Shown: piece by piece, positions 45,904 through 57,957 of the stretch | Position numbering within the stretch: the stretch's first letter is position 1 | How the letters are laid out: every line of letters begins with the position of its first letter | NCBI GenBank assembly: GCA_947311845.1 | Contig: CAMZMU010000089.1 | Location: 20,155,338-20,219,337 of the forward strand | Direction of reading: 5' to 3' | Source: Poa pratensis | Lineage: Eukaryota > Streptophyta > Magnoliopsida > Poales > Poaceae | Length of the DNA: 64,000 bases | The notes under the pieces: model-generated | Told to the model about the DNA's origin: nothing | Seen by the model: the letters and a program-made list of their open reading frames with translations, nothing else | Database searches by the model: none | Made by a program: the position numbers and the translations under genes

Positions 45904-47233
45904 ATGGGCGACCTCGCGTCGCCACCGCCTAATCGAGACGAGAGTAAAGAGGATCGTCGGAGGGAGTCCATCCCGATGACGACTCCGGAGTCATCGTTGT
46001 ATACGGGTCAGCGAAGGAAGGAAACCGGAGTTGGTGTCCGCATCGGAGACGCATCTGGGAGGGTGGCAGCCGCCTTAAAACCTGAGGGGGGCGAGTCCCC
46101 AATCTGCAGCTTGTTCCAGCGTCCTCTCGACCGCCACCTTCGATCTAGGGAAGCAATCGAGTCGGGATACGATGGCAGCGGCTAATCCTAAGGAGGAGGC
46201 AAGCGTTCTGCGGGCAAATCTTCTGTAGGCGAGGAGTCTCTCACGGTGACCTATGTGCGCCGGCTACGGCGGACCACATCCCCTCTGTTCCAAGGTTCAG
46301 GGGGCTGTTGTCGCCGTCGTTGGGTGGTGGGGGCGATCAAGGGGGTTCCGCTGAGGTTCCTACCCGCCCGAAGCCACCCGGCGATGGTGCTTTGGTGCCA
46401 CTGTGCCGCCGGGATACGGTGGTCATCGAGGAGATACACGAGGACGATGATGGCAATTGGGATGATGATCACGACCTGGAGGATGAAGGTGGGCTGCAGG
46501 AGGGCTCCGAAGGGAGGATTGATGGCGTGGTGGACATGGAGGATGATGCGTATTTGGAGGAGGAAGAAGAGGAGAGGTGGGGGAGGAAGTACAGCAATCG
46601 ACATGGCAGATGCTAGCAAGGTACTGCGCCCAGAACAAACCCAGTGCTTCAGCTATGTTTGAATACTTTGAGGACTCTGGCATCTCCGGACTGGGGTGAA
46701 GTACAAGGAGTTGCAGAAGAACTACTACATGATCACCTTGTTCTCGCAAGGGGATTTTGACTTTGTGAGACGTGGAGGGCCATGGATTTTCAACAGGAAC
46801 GCGCTGCTGGTGAAAGCATTGGATAACAAGACGAGGCCATCGGAAACAACCCTGGATGCGGTGCTGTCTGGGTTAGAATCTATGATCTACCATGGGAAAG
46901 CAGAATGAGCCTACCGGTTTGAGGTGGGGCAACCAGCTTGGCAATGCGCTGGAGGTTGATGTACCAGATGATGAGGTGGATAAAAATGAGTTCCTGCGAG
47001 TCAGGGTGGAGCTGCCGTATGATCGCCGGCTGCAGACCCAGCTCACCATTGGAGTCAAGGGGAAACCAGAAGCTGCCAAGACCTACAAGCTGAAGTACGA
47101 GAGGGTGCCATATTATTGTGATCACTGTGGGTTTATGGGCCACAGGAAGGACGTTTGTGAGAAGAAGAGAAGAGGTGTTCCATCGATGGAGTATGGTGCT
47201 ACAAACTCCGATGCTCTCCGTATAGAATTCTGA
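45904..47233 (+). pseudogene. LINE ORF1 (nucleic-acid-binding protein), broken
   Basis: Start MGDLASPPPNRDES at 45904 reads to a stop at 46185. Later pieces in other frames are an acidic block (46400-46580), the DUF4283-like segment FSQGDFDFVRRGGPWIFN with ALLVKALD (46740-46830), then LRWGNQLGNALEVD and a CCHC knuckle YYCDHCGFMGHRKDVCEKK (47110-47168). The knuckle residues C..C....H....C are intact. ORF1 products coat the RNA in LINE ribonucleoprotein particles. Confidence 0.82.
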
Positions 47234-47989
47234 ACATAGAGCCAAGTTTGTTTCCTCGGCAGGACAGCCAGCCGCACGGCGTGGACTGAGCTTTGCGAGT
47301 TTTGGTTCTGCCGATTCATGCACATCCCATAGGTCGCATGAGCAGGCTGCAAAACGTACTGCTAGAGCATGGAACAATGTAATGTTGTGCCTGAACAAGT
47401 GGGCACACATGATGGATTCGAAGAACATGATGGCCGATCCTGGAGGAAGTAGAGCAGGACTTGTCTGAACGGGTACGTTCAATGAAGGTGCACTTGGCAA
47501 ACAGGAACCTGAATGCAGCAAGGTTCAGGAGATGGCTGCGCGTTTTGAGGCTGAACAGGGTAAGCAAAATGTGGTTAAAGAGAAGAAGGGGAAGAGAACG
47601 GTGAGGAAACCAGGGGCAAAATCTGTAGGTATGAACCAGGGTATTGGAACTCCAGGGTCATCTGATATGATTCTGCACTGAAAGGGCTTAGTACTATGGC
47701 TGTTTCATTTGGGGGCTCTGATGAATCTGTGGGGATTGATAAAACCCCGAGGAAGCGCACGGCTACAGAGAAGGATCAACAATCTCATGCTCAGGTGGCA
47801 TAACTTGGCCATGGTTCCGTATGAGAAGGAGCCAAAGGGGAGGGAGCAGAAGCGCGGCAAGACTCAACCCAGGGAGAGTGCTAACCGTGTTGAGGATGTG
47901 CTGATGGAGGAACAGGAAGACTTGGAAGCGACCGGCCTTGGGGCTGCCGGCAAGCTGACGGGGCTGAGTGTGGCGCCCCGTCAGCAGCA

Positions 47990-50900
47990 ATGAATTGTTT
48001 GAGTTTCAACTGTCGGGGAGCAGGGAACGTCCCGACAGTTGGTGAGATAGTTCAGGTTTCCAAGTCTTTAAATCTTCGTTTAGTGTTTTTGTGTGAGACT
48101 AGACAACATAAAGATAGGATGCGTCGGTTGTGTTTTCGTTTAGGTCTTAAAGGTTTTGCCGGTGTTAGTAGTGATGGTCTTAGTGGTGGCCTAGCCCTCT
48201 TTTGGCATGAAAGTTTATCTGTAGAAGTTAAATCCATTAATGAAAGGTTTATTGATCGTATGTCCGTGATTCTCCTAATGCTGCTCAATGGCGCTTAACC
48301 TGCATTTACGGGGAACCTCGCACTGAAAATCGCCAACGCATGTGGGACACTTTGAAAACTCTGAAATCGGTTTCAGATCTGCCGTGGCTAGTCATGGGGG
48401 ATTTCAATGAAGCCCTTTGGCAGCATGAGCACCTCTCTTGTACCCCACGGCCGGAAAACCAGATGGCAATGTTTAGGGATGCACTAGCTGTTTGTAACCT
48501 GCATGATTTAGGCTTTACTGGGGTTCCTTACACCTATGATAATAAAAGGAGAGGTAATGCCAATGTACGGGTGCGCCTTGATCGAGCCGTTTCCACGGCG
48601 GAGTGGCGTGATATGTATGGAGATACGCAAGTGGAGCATGTTGTTTCACCTGTTTCTGACCATTGTATGCTTCTTGTACGATTAATGCAGGAAACTAGAC
48701 AGACAGGAAGACCACCCCGACGACACTATGAGGTGTGGTGGGAGAGGGAGGCGGAGCTCCCAGAATTGATTGCCACAGCCTGGGAGAATGCTGGTCCAAA
48801 AGATGATCTGGGAGATGTTCGTGGCTGCCTGGGAAGGGTAATGCAAGTCCTGCAAAATTGGAGCAGGAAAAAGTTTGGGAACATCCTTAAAGAGCTCGAG
48901 AAGTGCAGGAAGCAATTGGAGGACCTTCTTCAACACAATGCGGACCGGGATGCTATCCGTCGAGTGTCTGATCACATGAACGAACTCCTCTATAGAGAGG
49001 AAATGCTATGGATGCAAAGGTCGAGAATCAACTGGCTCCAGAAGGGGATCGTAACACTAAATACTTCCACCAGAAAGCTGTTTGGCGTGCTCGTAAAAAC
49101 AAGATAAAAAGGTTACGGGATGAGAATGGTGTATGGAAGGAGGTGCCACCAGATATGGAGAGGATGGCCACCGATTATTTCAAAGAGTTATTCACACGTG
49201 ACCCTAGCCTTAATCATGATGCCTTGACAGATCTCTTTCAGGAAAAGGTCACGGGAGCCATGAATGATAAACTATGTCAAGAGTTCACGGAAGAGGAGAT
49301 TAGTGATGCCCTTTTTCAAATAGGGCCACTCAAAGCGCCGGGAATTGATGGGTTTCCTGCTCGCTTCTATCAGCGCAATTGGGAAGTTATGAAAGCTGAA
49401 GTTATCAATGCTGTCAAACTCTTTTTCCTCACCAAGAAGATGCCTGATGGAGTCAATGATACAGCTATTGTTTTAATCCCTAAGTCGATCAACCAGAAAC
49501 ACTCAAAGACTTCCGGCCAATCAGCCTCTGCTCTGTCATGTACAAGATCATTGCTAAGTGCTTGGTGAACCGGCTGCGGCCAATCCTGGGTGAGATCATC
49601 TCCATCAACCAAAGCGCTTTCGTTCCTGGTCGTCTAATCACTGACAATGCTTTGGTTGCTTTTGAGTGTCTTCATTATATTGAGAATAACTCTAATCCTA
49701 GTAATAATTACTGCGCTTACAAGTTGGACCTGTCCAAGGCTTATGACAGGGTGGATTGGGATTTCCTTCGGAATGCGATGCAAAGGTTGGGCTTTGCTCA
49801 CAGATGGGTTGACTGGATAATGTCATGCGTCACCACTGTGAGCTATTCGGTGAAATTCAATGGAGCTCTCCTGGATTCGTTTTCTCCCTCTCGAGGGCTT
49901 AGGCAAGGTGATCCCCTCTCTCCCTTCTTATTTCTTTTTGTAGCTGATGGTCTTTCGGCTTTGTTGCAAAAAGAGGTACAGGACCAACATGTTAACCCTC
50001 TGCGGGTTTGCCGTCGAGCTCCTGGGGTATCACATCTGTTGTTTGCGGATGACAGCCTGCTCTTCTTCAAGGCTAATGCGGAGGAGGCAGAAAGGGTGGC
50101 CCTTGTGTTGGAGACATATGCGAAGAGTACAGGACAACTGATCAACCCTAGCAAATGCTCTATCATGTTTGGAGCTTCCTGTGCACAACAGACTAGAGAG
50201 GAGGTGAAGCAAATACTCCAGGTCACGCAAGAAACTTTTGAAACTAAATACCTGGGACTGCCGACACCAGATGGTCGGATGAATAAAGGGAAGTTCCAGA
50301 GCCTACGTGAACAACTCATCAAGATACTCTTGCAGTGGGGGGAGAATTACTTAACCCAAGGCGGGAAGGAAGTTCTGATTAAAGCTGTTGCACAGGCCAT
50401 CCCAGTTTATGTTATGGGGGTTTTTAAGCTTCCTTTTGGGTTGCTTGAGGACCTGACGAAGCTCATACGGGATTTCTGGTGGGGTGCGGACAAGGGCAAG
50501 CGTAAAACACATTGGGTTTCTTGGGACAGTATGCTGAGGCCAAAGGATCAAGGTGGCGTTGGCTTCCGTGATATGCGCTTGTTTAACCAAGCTCTTCTCG
50601 TGCGGCAGGCCTGCGGCTTCTCCAGAACCCGGATACATTATGTGCTCAAGTGCTGAAAGCAAAATACTTCCCCAACGGGCTGCTAACTGATACGGTTTTC
50701 TCTGGGAATGCATCCTCGACATGGCGTGCCATTGAATATGGTTTGGAGCTCCTAAAAAAGGGCATTATCTGGCGTGTTGGTAACGGGGCTAGTATTCATG
50801 ATTGGCGAGATCCCTGGATCCCGAGAGATCTGATTCTTAGGCCGATTACCCAGCAGGGACGTTGCCGATACCGGTGGGTGGCTGACTTCTTAAACCCTGA

Positions 50901-52142
50901 TGGAACTTGGAATGAGCAGCTGCTGCAGAGGTGGTTTTTGCCAATTGATATACAGGACATTCTAAAAATCAAATGCTCCAGGCGAAATGATGGGGATTTT
51001 ATTGCCTGGAACCCGGCATGCGAGGTACTTTCTCTATCCGTAGTGCGTATAAGCTGGCATTTGATGAACACTGCGTGAGGATGGCCGACAGTCTACCAGT
51101 AGTAGGCCCGATGGTGATAGTCCATATTGGAAGCTCATCTGCAGTGTCCTGTGCCGCCCAAAGTTAGAACTTTTGCTTGGAAGCTGGCCCGTAACGCCCT
51201 AGCCACTCAAGCAAATATCTGTAAGAGAGGAATGGATGTGTGGCAACATGTCCGATCTGTGGTAGGGAAGATGATCTACCTTCCATGCCATGTGCAAATG
51301 CCCACATGCCCGCAGCTTGTGGCAGGTCATGCGGGAAGTGTGGGACTTACCCAAAGATGATATGCTGTTTGAAAACAACCCAGACTGGTTTTTGCACTCT
51401 CTTACTAGGCTGACTGAAGTTCAGCGTGCTATGCTGCTGATGACTCTTTGGAGAGTGTGGCACAACCACAATGAATTGACTCACCAAAAGAAACCTGCCT
51501 CGATGGAGAGCTCTAAGCGCTTCTTGATGAGTTATTTGGACTCTTTGTTGCTGATTCGACAGAACAAGGTGGTTGATGTGAAAAAAGGCAAACATGTTGT
51601 CTCGCTTGAGCAGGGGTTCAAACAAGAGAAACACCGGGATGATGGACGTCAAAGTTAAACAGAAATGGACCCTGCCAGGCGAGGGACAAGACAAGCTTAA
51701 TGTGGATGGTGCCTTCTCGTTAGATGGAAGAGCTGGAGCTGGTATGATTCTTAGGAATGACAATGGTGAGGTGATTGTAGCTGCGTGCAAACACCTGCTG
51801 AATTGCGAGGATGCTCTGGAGGCGGAGCTTGCGGCAATGGAGGAGGGACTCAGGTTAGCCACGCATTGGTCTCAAAAGGATATCATCCTTGAGTTGATTG
51901 CGCGGATGCAATTGCTTTAATACATGAGCGATCCCCCAATATGTCGCGTCATGCTATGAGGATTGGCACCATTCGGGAAATGATCGTGAAAGAGAGATTG
52001 CATTGAAGAAGGTGAGCCGTGATGCAAACTGGGCAAGTCACGGCTTAGCAAAGATGGGTAGGATTGAAGGCAGAACTGAAGTGTGGCTGCACTCTGCTCC
52101 TCCAGAAATCGCCGAGGAGCTGACGGCTGATCGTACCCATTA
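47990..52142 (+). pseudogene. LINE ORF2: endonuclease, reverse transcriptase, RNase H, broken
   Basis: Starts MNCLSFNCRGAGN at 47990. The endonuclease has the catalytic-type N and E (FNCRGAG, FLCETRQ), then after a shift near 48272 WLVMGDFNEAL and VSPVSDHCML. Shifts near 49040 and 49495 precede the RT: DFRPISLCSVMYKIIAK, QSAFVPGRLITDNAL, YKLDLSKAYDRVDWDFL, LRQGDPLSPFLFLFVADGL and the active-site loop LLFADDSLLFF near 50036-50068, with F in place of Y in the usual YADD. Further shifts near 50640 and 51070 precede a zf-RVT remnant (PPKVRTFAWKLARN, 51155-51200). An RNase H remnant follows (NVDGAFSLDGRAGAGMILR, ALEAELAAMEEGLRLA, 51700-51870). The product cannot be made as one protein. Confidence 0.9.
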
Positions 52143-52682
52143 ATTTATTCTCTCTTTCCATTGCAAAAAAAAACACTATGAGAGCGTAGGGCGGTCAAAC
52201 TTTGATCAGAAAATAGCCTAGAATTTTCATGTGTTCGAAATATCACTACGGTTTTGCCAACTACATATACCGGTTTTTCTCCTCGTACATGCATTTTTGA
52301 GATAAAAAGAAGAACTATCCACAACATAGATACACCATATCACACTATTATCGGCACATATCACACTATTATCGTGCCGATAATACACGCAAAAATACGT
52401 GCCCCACTATGAAAATATAAAGAGGAACAAGGTACCGATGTATCATGTTGTGCATCCTACCTCCACAAGCAAACATATGAGGGTGTGTTACACATGTAGT
52501 TTTCTACAAACGACACGGGGTTTCAGGTCCGATGTATGTGAAAGAAAAATCATGCGCTCAACAAAACGACAGCTGATACAGATGATCGGATGGTGCTATT
52601 TGTCGGGTTGCTTACAAGTTCACGACTTTCTGCAAATGACAAAAATAGTAGGTAACTGAAGTGTGATGTCGTAAAGCTCATC

Positions 52683-52687
52683 GTGGG

Positions 52688-52728
<41 letters not shown>

Positions 52729-52806
52729 CAAACCCAGGGGCACGGGTGGGTCCAGCCCGGTTGTGGACGACACCGCTAACAGACTATGCAGTCTATAAAA
52801 AGCCAT
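52683..52806 (+). repeat. Dispersed repeat, copy 2, expanded by poly(G)
   Basis: Matches copy 1 at 45611-45694 (GTGGGC...CACCAAACCC...CCCGGTTGTGGACGACACCG...ATGCAGTC) but has a 37-base G run inserted where copy 1 reads GGGCAC. Confidence 0.75.
52689..52725 (+). repeat. Poly(G) tract, 37 bases
   Basis: Continuous run of G. Length accuracy is doubtful, and it is a potential quadruplex. Confidence 0.9.
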
Positions 52807-53120
52807 GAATTTTGTGCGTACAAGCATGCCATATAAAATTGATTTTACTGGGTTCATGTCAGAAATACTTTCTTGTGAATGTGCAAATATCAGAGGGCGT
52901 CATTGACAATCAAGTTCAGACTTCTCTTATCTAGAATTCCATTCCTCGTGGTTGTCCTTATATTTTTGATTCTCGCTCATGGCCTCACACCTTACCCAAT
53001 GAACACTTATCAGAAAATTAGAGTCCAAAATTTCTAAAAAAGGTAATATATATATATACAAAATTTCACTCAAAGGGAAATTAGTGTCACAAATACATAG
53101 CCAGGGTAAGAAGTGGGAGT

Positions 53121-53797
53121 TCACTCCTATTAATAATCATAAACAATACAAAGAACTCTAAAATTAACTAAAAATACAAATAGGTCCTTGGACCTTCTAC
53201 AAATGAAAACAAGTAATACGTATTCATGCACATATTGCATCCGAATGACTCAGTCACGGTAACGAGAGGATTTCACTGTCTTCGTTGTAAGATGGGAGAA
53301 AGGTTTTCGCCCAAACTACAAGGGTTTAGGATGTTACGCAAGTTTATAATTCTCGTTCCATATCTCCATGAGGGAGTAGAGAGCACAAAACCAAAATACA
53401 CTATAAAAAGATCGACTAACATCCTATTGTCTGTGTCGATCAGATAAAAAATTCCTACCAACAAGCTATTCACTCATTAGCAAGTGTATCCATGGTACCC
53501 ACCTTCTTCACATGTCAAACTCATGAGTTATGATGTGCTCCAACAACCTTTCGTCACACTTGAGATTAATCTCAGCATAGGGTGTGCCTCATCACTGAAA
53601 ATAGATAAAAATGCAAAGCAATCTTGTGACCATAAGACAAAAGTTATAGGGCCTGATCTGGCCAGTTTCGTCCTATCATTTGTGGGCGCACGACGTGTCT
53701 AATGTTAACATCATAATCCGTATATGCATGTGAGTTGAGTATCGAAGGAGTAGTGACGAGACCGAGGAGTGGACGGTACCCACCGGAGCAAGGCTGC
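53121..53797. repeat. Triplicated unit, copy 1
   Basis: Block A (53121-53525) begins TCACTCCTATTAATAATCAT and includes ATAGGTCCTTGGACCTTCTA, GGAGTAGAGAGCACA and ACTAACATCCTAT. A short block B (about 53757-53797) reads GACGGTACCCACCGGAGCAA. The same order of blocks recurs in copies 2 and 3. Not a transposon I recognise. Confidence 0.78.
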
Positions 53798-53930
53798 ACA
53801 GGTGTACGACTGCCTAGCCGACCTCGGACCTCCGGGTCCCAGGCACCAGCCGCGAGAGATTTCCGGGGGCGTGAGGCATGCGGTTCGATTGCGTCCTTGT
53901 AAAGACCAAAGAAACACCTAGAATTGGTAA

Positions 53931-55000
53931 TTCACTCCTATTAATAATCATCAACAATACAAAGAACCCTAAATTAATATAAAAAATTACAATTAGGTCC
54001 TTGGACCTTCTACAAACAAACAAGTAATAAGTATTTCACACAACTATTACACCCAACAGTCTCAGTCAAGGTAAAGAGAGGATTGCATTGTCTTAATTAG
54101 TTCTAAGGTGGAGAAAGGATTGCACCCTATTACAAGGGTTTAGTGTGCAAGGTCATACTCCTCTAAACGTGTTCCCTATGTTCACGAAGGAGTAGAGAGC
54201 ACAGCACCAAAAGAAACCACAAAATGTCGACTAACATCCTATCATCAAAAATTGCCGCTAGGAAGCTATTCATATATTAGCAATTGTATCCATATATGGC
54301 ACCCATGTTCTTCGTATGTCAAACAGAGGAGAAGTGATCAGCTCCAGTAACCTTGCGTGACGCTTGAGATCAATACTCTTGTGCATTCATCCTAGACAAC
54401 ATGCATAGGTTGTGTCTCACCAATTAAAATATAATAGGTGAATGCTAAATATAAGATGTTTTAAATGTTACACATGTTGTTTAGATACATACCCATGAAA
54501 TGTGACTAGATACATTTGATGTGGATAAAGTCTAAAACATCTTATAGTATTTGGGAACAGAGTGAGTATTTCGAAGAATCTTAGCACGTGGCTAGAGCTC
54601 ACCGTGAATCTTAGACACACGTGCATGCACGACCATGAACACCATGGCATAGAATAGACACACAACACAGACCACACACACTCTAGTCTCTCCCTAGCCC
54701 ACTTCCACGTGTGCATGCATGCGCTTGCAAGGCAAACTCGCGGACGGCACGCACGCACGCATGTCCGGCGGAGGCCGAGGAGCGGACGGTACCCACCGGA
54801 GCAAGCAGGGTGCACATCCGCATGTGGACAAATGAAAGTCATCTAATTTAAAACGGAGCGAGTATATATTATGACTGTACTCCTTTTTGGATCGTTCGAG
54901 CGTATTGTACGCGCGTCACGCTCGGACGAGTCAGGCTGCGGCGGGTGCATCAACTCCTATACGTACGTAACACTACGTGCACGAAATGAACACTGCATTA
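53931..55000. repeat. Triplicated unit, copy 2
   Basis: Block A (53931-54325), a degraded Stowaway MITE, block B (about 54600-54810, with CCACGTGTGCATGCATG and GACGGTACCCACCGGAGCAA) and block C (about 54870-55000, with TGACTGTACTCCTTTTTGGA and CACGCTCGGACGAGTCAGGC). This is the most complete copy. Confidence 0.78.
54441..54566. mobile_element. Degraded Stowaway MITE in copy 2
   Basis: CTAAATATAAGATGTTTTAA mirrors AAAACATCTTATAGTATTTG, with a right end resembling GGGAACAGAGTGAG. The left terminus is lost. Confidence 0.7.
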
Positions 55001-55090
55001 TCTAAAGGGTGTTTGGTTTATCGATCCATTTCTCTCAACTTTTTTGTCATTTCCGTGTAGCTCAAAATACAAACATCATTAGCTACATAT

Positions 55091-56150
55091 ATACAAATAG
55101 GTCCTTTGACGATACATGTACTCCCTCCGTTCCTAAATATAAGATATTTTAGATGTTACACATATTGTCTAGATACATACACATGTAATATGTCTAGATA
55201 CATTTGTGTACATGTGTATGTGGACAAAGTCTAAAACATCTTATATTTGGGAACGGAGGGACTATTACACCTAACAACCTCAATCTTGGTAATGTACGTG
55301 AGGATTCAACTGTCTTAGTTCTAAGTTGGAGAAAGGTTTCCGCCCTAGCTACTAACTAAAGGGTTTAATTTGTGTGCAAGAGGTCATACCGCGCTAAACC
55401 TGTTCCCTATGTCCATGCTGAATGAAGGAGTAGAGAGCAAAGCACCAACAGACATAACAAAAGGTCCACTAACATCCTTTCATCATCATCATCGATCGGA
55501 TCAGAAATTCCTACTAGCAAGCTGTTTTTTGTTGGCATAGACTCGACACAGAGGCGCACAGTCTCTCCCACAACCCACGTACACGTGTGCATGCATGCCT
55601 TCCAACGAGCGGACGAGACCCACCGGAGCTACAGCGCCGACGCCGCAGCGGATATCTGTAGAAATTTGTACGGGTTCTATATATTTTTTAGACTGAGCCG
55701 GCAGATCTTGAGGTTGACGAAGTCACCACAGGCGGCTCGCTGTTGACGGGCACGTCACCTACCACTGAATGAATAGCGCCGGATAATCTTGGAATAAATC
55801 CAGGTAAATACAAACGCCCATGCCAAGTCTAGAACTTAAATCTGGGTGGGCTGGTTCCACCACAGGGAACCCAACCATCAGAGCCAAGCTCCGTTTGCTG
55901 TACGGGTTCTATTCTAGCGGTCAAAGGTGAATTAATAGGTGAAGTCTGAAGAAGATTGCAGAGAGTACGTGCGTGGCGCATCCGACTTTTACGAAATCCA
56001 GTCGATCGGCCGGTCGCGTGTGTACTAATTGTACTATGACTGTACTCCTTTTCGGATCGTTTGAGTGCGCGTCACGCTCGGACGAGTCAGGCTGGGCAGG
56101 TGCAACAAGTTCTACGTTACACTGCGTGCACGAAATAAACACACGGCGTC
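55091..56150. repeat. Triplicated unit, copy 3
   Basis: Block A (55091-55535) is interrupted by a Stowaway MITE. Block B (about 55540-55630, with ACACGTGTGCATGCATGC and CCCACCGGAGC) and block C (56035-56150, with TGACTGTACTCCTTTTCGGA and CACGCTCGGACGAGTCAGGC) follow. About 400 bp separate B from C here. Confidence 0.75.
55121..55262. mobile_element. Stowaway MITE in copy 3
   Basis: CTCCCTCCGTTCCTAAATAT mirrors ATATTTGGGAACGGAGGGAC, with flanking TA at 55119-55120 and 55263-55264. Absent from copies 1 and 2 at this position, so it inserted after the duplication. Confidence 0.9.
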
Positions 56151-56255
56151 ATATTTAGATCTGAAAGTATGTTTGTCTCCTGTGTTTCCAGCTGTACTTG
56201 CTTCTGCTACGTTTGGTTTGCTTAAAAACCTTGTATACGTAGAAACTTTGGTTTA

Positions 56256-56756
56256 GAGCATCTCCACGGCCTGTCCAATAGCGCTCCCAATAGGTTTATT
56301 GGACGCATCGGTAACAAAACGGTCCAGCGGCGAGTCCAACAGGTCAAAAGTTGTTAGGGCGCCTAATAGAGCGTCCGGCAACACTGATTCGCGGCCTGTT
56401 TGTAGGGAGGCAAAGCGGGCGTGCCGACAACACGCAACACGTCGGACCCTGACGCGCGGGACCGAAGCATCAGCAACACAACCGCCGCAGACGGATTTGT
56501 TGTGGCTGGTATGCCCGCTTTAATGACGCGGCGGCTCCCCAGCCGGGCGCGTTTTCGACGCGTCGAGTGCAGCGCTGAAATCGCCAGGCGGTGACGCGAA
56601 CGCGTCGTCGACGCCAATGCGCATGACAGACGAGCCGGTGGCGGCAATAATGCGGCGCCAGCCTCCTCCGCTCCCCGCCGGCTTTAAAACGACGTCCGGC
56701 GCGCCTCTCCTCTCAACACAACTCCTCTTCTCTCCCACCAAACCCTATCCACCATG
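56256..56756 (+). mobile_element. Left end of a broken Harbinger element
   Basis: GAGCATCTCCACGGCC after TTA (56253-56255) is a PIF/Harbinger-type terminus. The GC-rich leader has TTTAAAACGACGTCCGGCGC near 56683 and CT-rich sequence up to ATGCCAG at 56754, where a Gypsy fragment intrudes. I did not find the matching right terminus. Confidence 0.6.
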
Positions 56757-57957
56757 CCAGGCAGCCACGTCCTCGCGGGAAGATGCTTTTGTGCAAGGTA
56801 GCAAAGGCAGCCTTGGATTTGTCGAGAGAATCCTTCGCCCGAGCGCACAGCAAGTCAAAAGCGCCGACAGCGTGCTCGAGCGAGTCTTCCTTCCCTTCAC
56901 CAGCAGGATCCAAGCCAAGAACACCTGAGAAGCAGTATCAGCAAAATGTAGAGGTTGTCACCCTCTACTTTTATTCAAAAAGAGCAAAGGTTACCTTCAA
57001 CAACATCGGCCAAAGCATGAAGCCGATGCACTTGCATACTCTCGGCATCCTTCACTCGCTTCAGCTCTGCTCGCTGAAGGTTAATCTCCTTTTCGAGCTC
57101 TCCCACGCGAGTGGACGCGGCCTTCTGCTCCTCTGCACGACAAGGCAAAGCATTCATTTCGATTAACAAGTTATATGCTAAACAAAAAGAAAGTACAAAA
57201 CAAAAGTTCATACTCTCCGCCTGCTCCGCCCTAGCTCGAAGCTGGTCTCGCTCCTGCTCTATCTGCACGAACGAGGTAGCCGCTTCCACCAACATGCGGT
57301 AAGTAGGCTGCCAAAAAGAAAAAGCAAAAAGACAGAGGTGTCAAATGCAAATCAAGTCTATGCCCAACTATTCTAGTTACCCATAGCCTCGGGGGCTACT
57401 CGCATCGGGAGCGCTGTCGCGCACCCGATAAAACAAAGGATGATGATGCAAACTTACGTGATCCTGAGGCGCAGAGGGAGCGGCACCCGAGGCAGCGGGG
57501 TACTCTGGAGGGTTCGGTGGCACGCGCGCAGCAGCAACCGCATGCGTCTCTGCCCGGGCTGCCTCACCAGTCGATGATGACGGAGTCACCTCGGGTACAG
57601 TCGAAGGGATTTCGGCTGTCGGAGGCTCCTCCATCACCGGGCTGCACAACGAAATTCACAACACATCAAAATGGAAAAACAAGGGAAGTGCAAAAACAGA
57701 GAGAGGCACAGCAAAACTACAAATGTGTTTACCTGTCATTGTCGTCGCCCACAAGATTCTCAAAGTCCATGAGCGTGCTGAACCCAGGAGCATCTTCGGG
57801 GAGAGCCGACCGTAGCGGAGTCACCGCCACAGGCTCATTCACACCGGGAGACGACGAGCCTGAGTCAGCAAGCTCGGTGAACTGCTGTTCAGTACGAGTG
57901 CTGGGGGCAGTCGACGTGGCCTTCCTCAGTCGACGCTTCTTGCGCCCTCGCACTTCT
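56757..57957 (-). pseudogene. Antisense spliced coiled-coil frame in the Gypsy 3' region
   Basis: Five blocks join through GT-AG introns in consistent phase: about 57957-57733, 57641-57458, 57307-57214, 57132-56995 and 56924-56757. They encode a basic start (RGRKKRRLRKATSTA), a Pro/Thr/Ala-rich part, then a heptad-like helix (QIEQERDQLRARAEQAE, RVGELEKEINLQRAELKRVK) and KEDSLEHAVGAFDLL. No known domain. A stop lies just upstream of the first block and the left end is cut, so I mark it as a pseudogene. Antisense frames near the 3' LTR are known in some grass Tat-lineage Gypsy elements such as Grande; assignment to that lineage is inference. Confidence 0.62.

Larger units (their letters stand above)
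45844..52172 (+). mobile_element. Near full-length L1-type LINE (6.3 kb), decayed
   Basis: ACACTATGAGAGCGTA lies at 45828-45843 and 52173-52188, a perfect 16-bp target duplication. The element ends CCATTGC plus an A run. In order it holds ORF1 with a CCHC knuckle, an AP-type endonuclease, reverse transcriptase with FADD, and a C-terminal RNase H, the arrangement of plant L1-clade LINEs. At least five frameshifts disrupt ORF2 and several disrupt ORF1, so it is inactive. Confidence 0.93.
52189..53120. other. Intergenic, with homopolymer and dispersed repeat
   Basis: No gene was recognised. A 22-base direct repeat of CGGCACATATCACACTATTA type lies near 52340-52372, then the poly(G) tract at 52689-52725. 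Confidence 0.45.
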
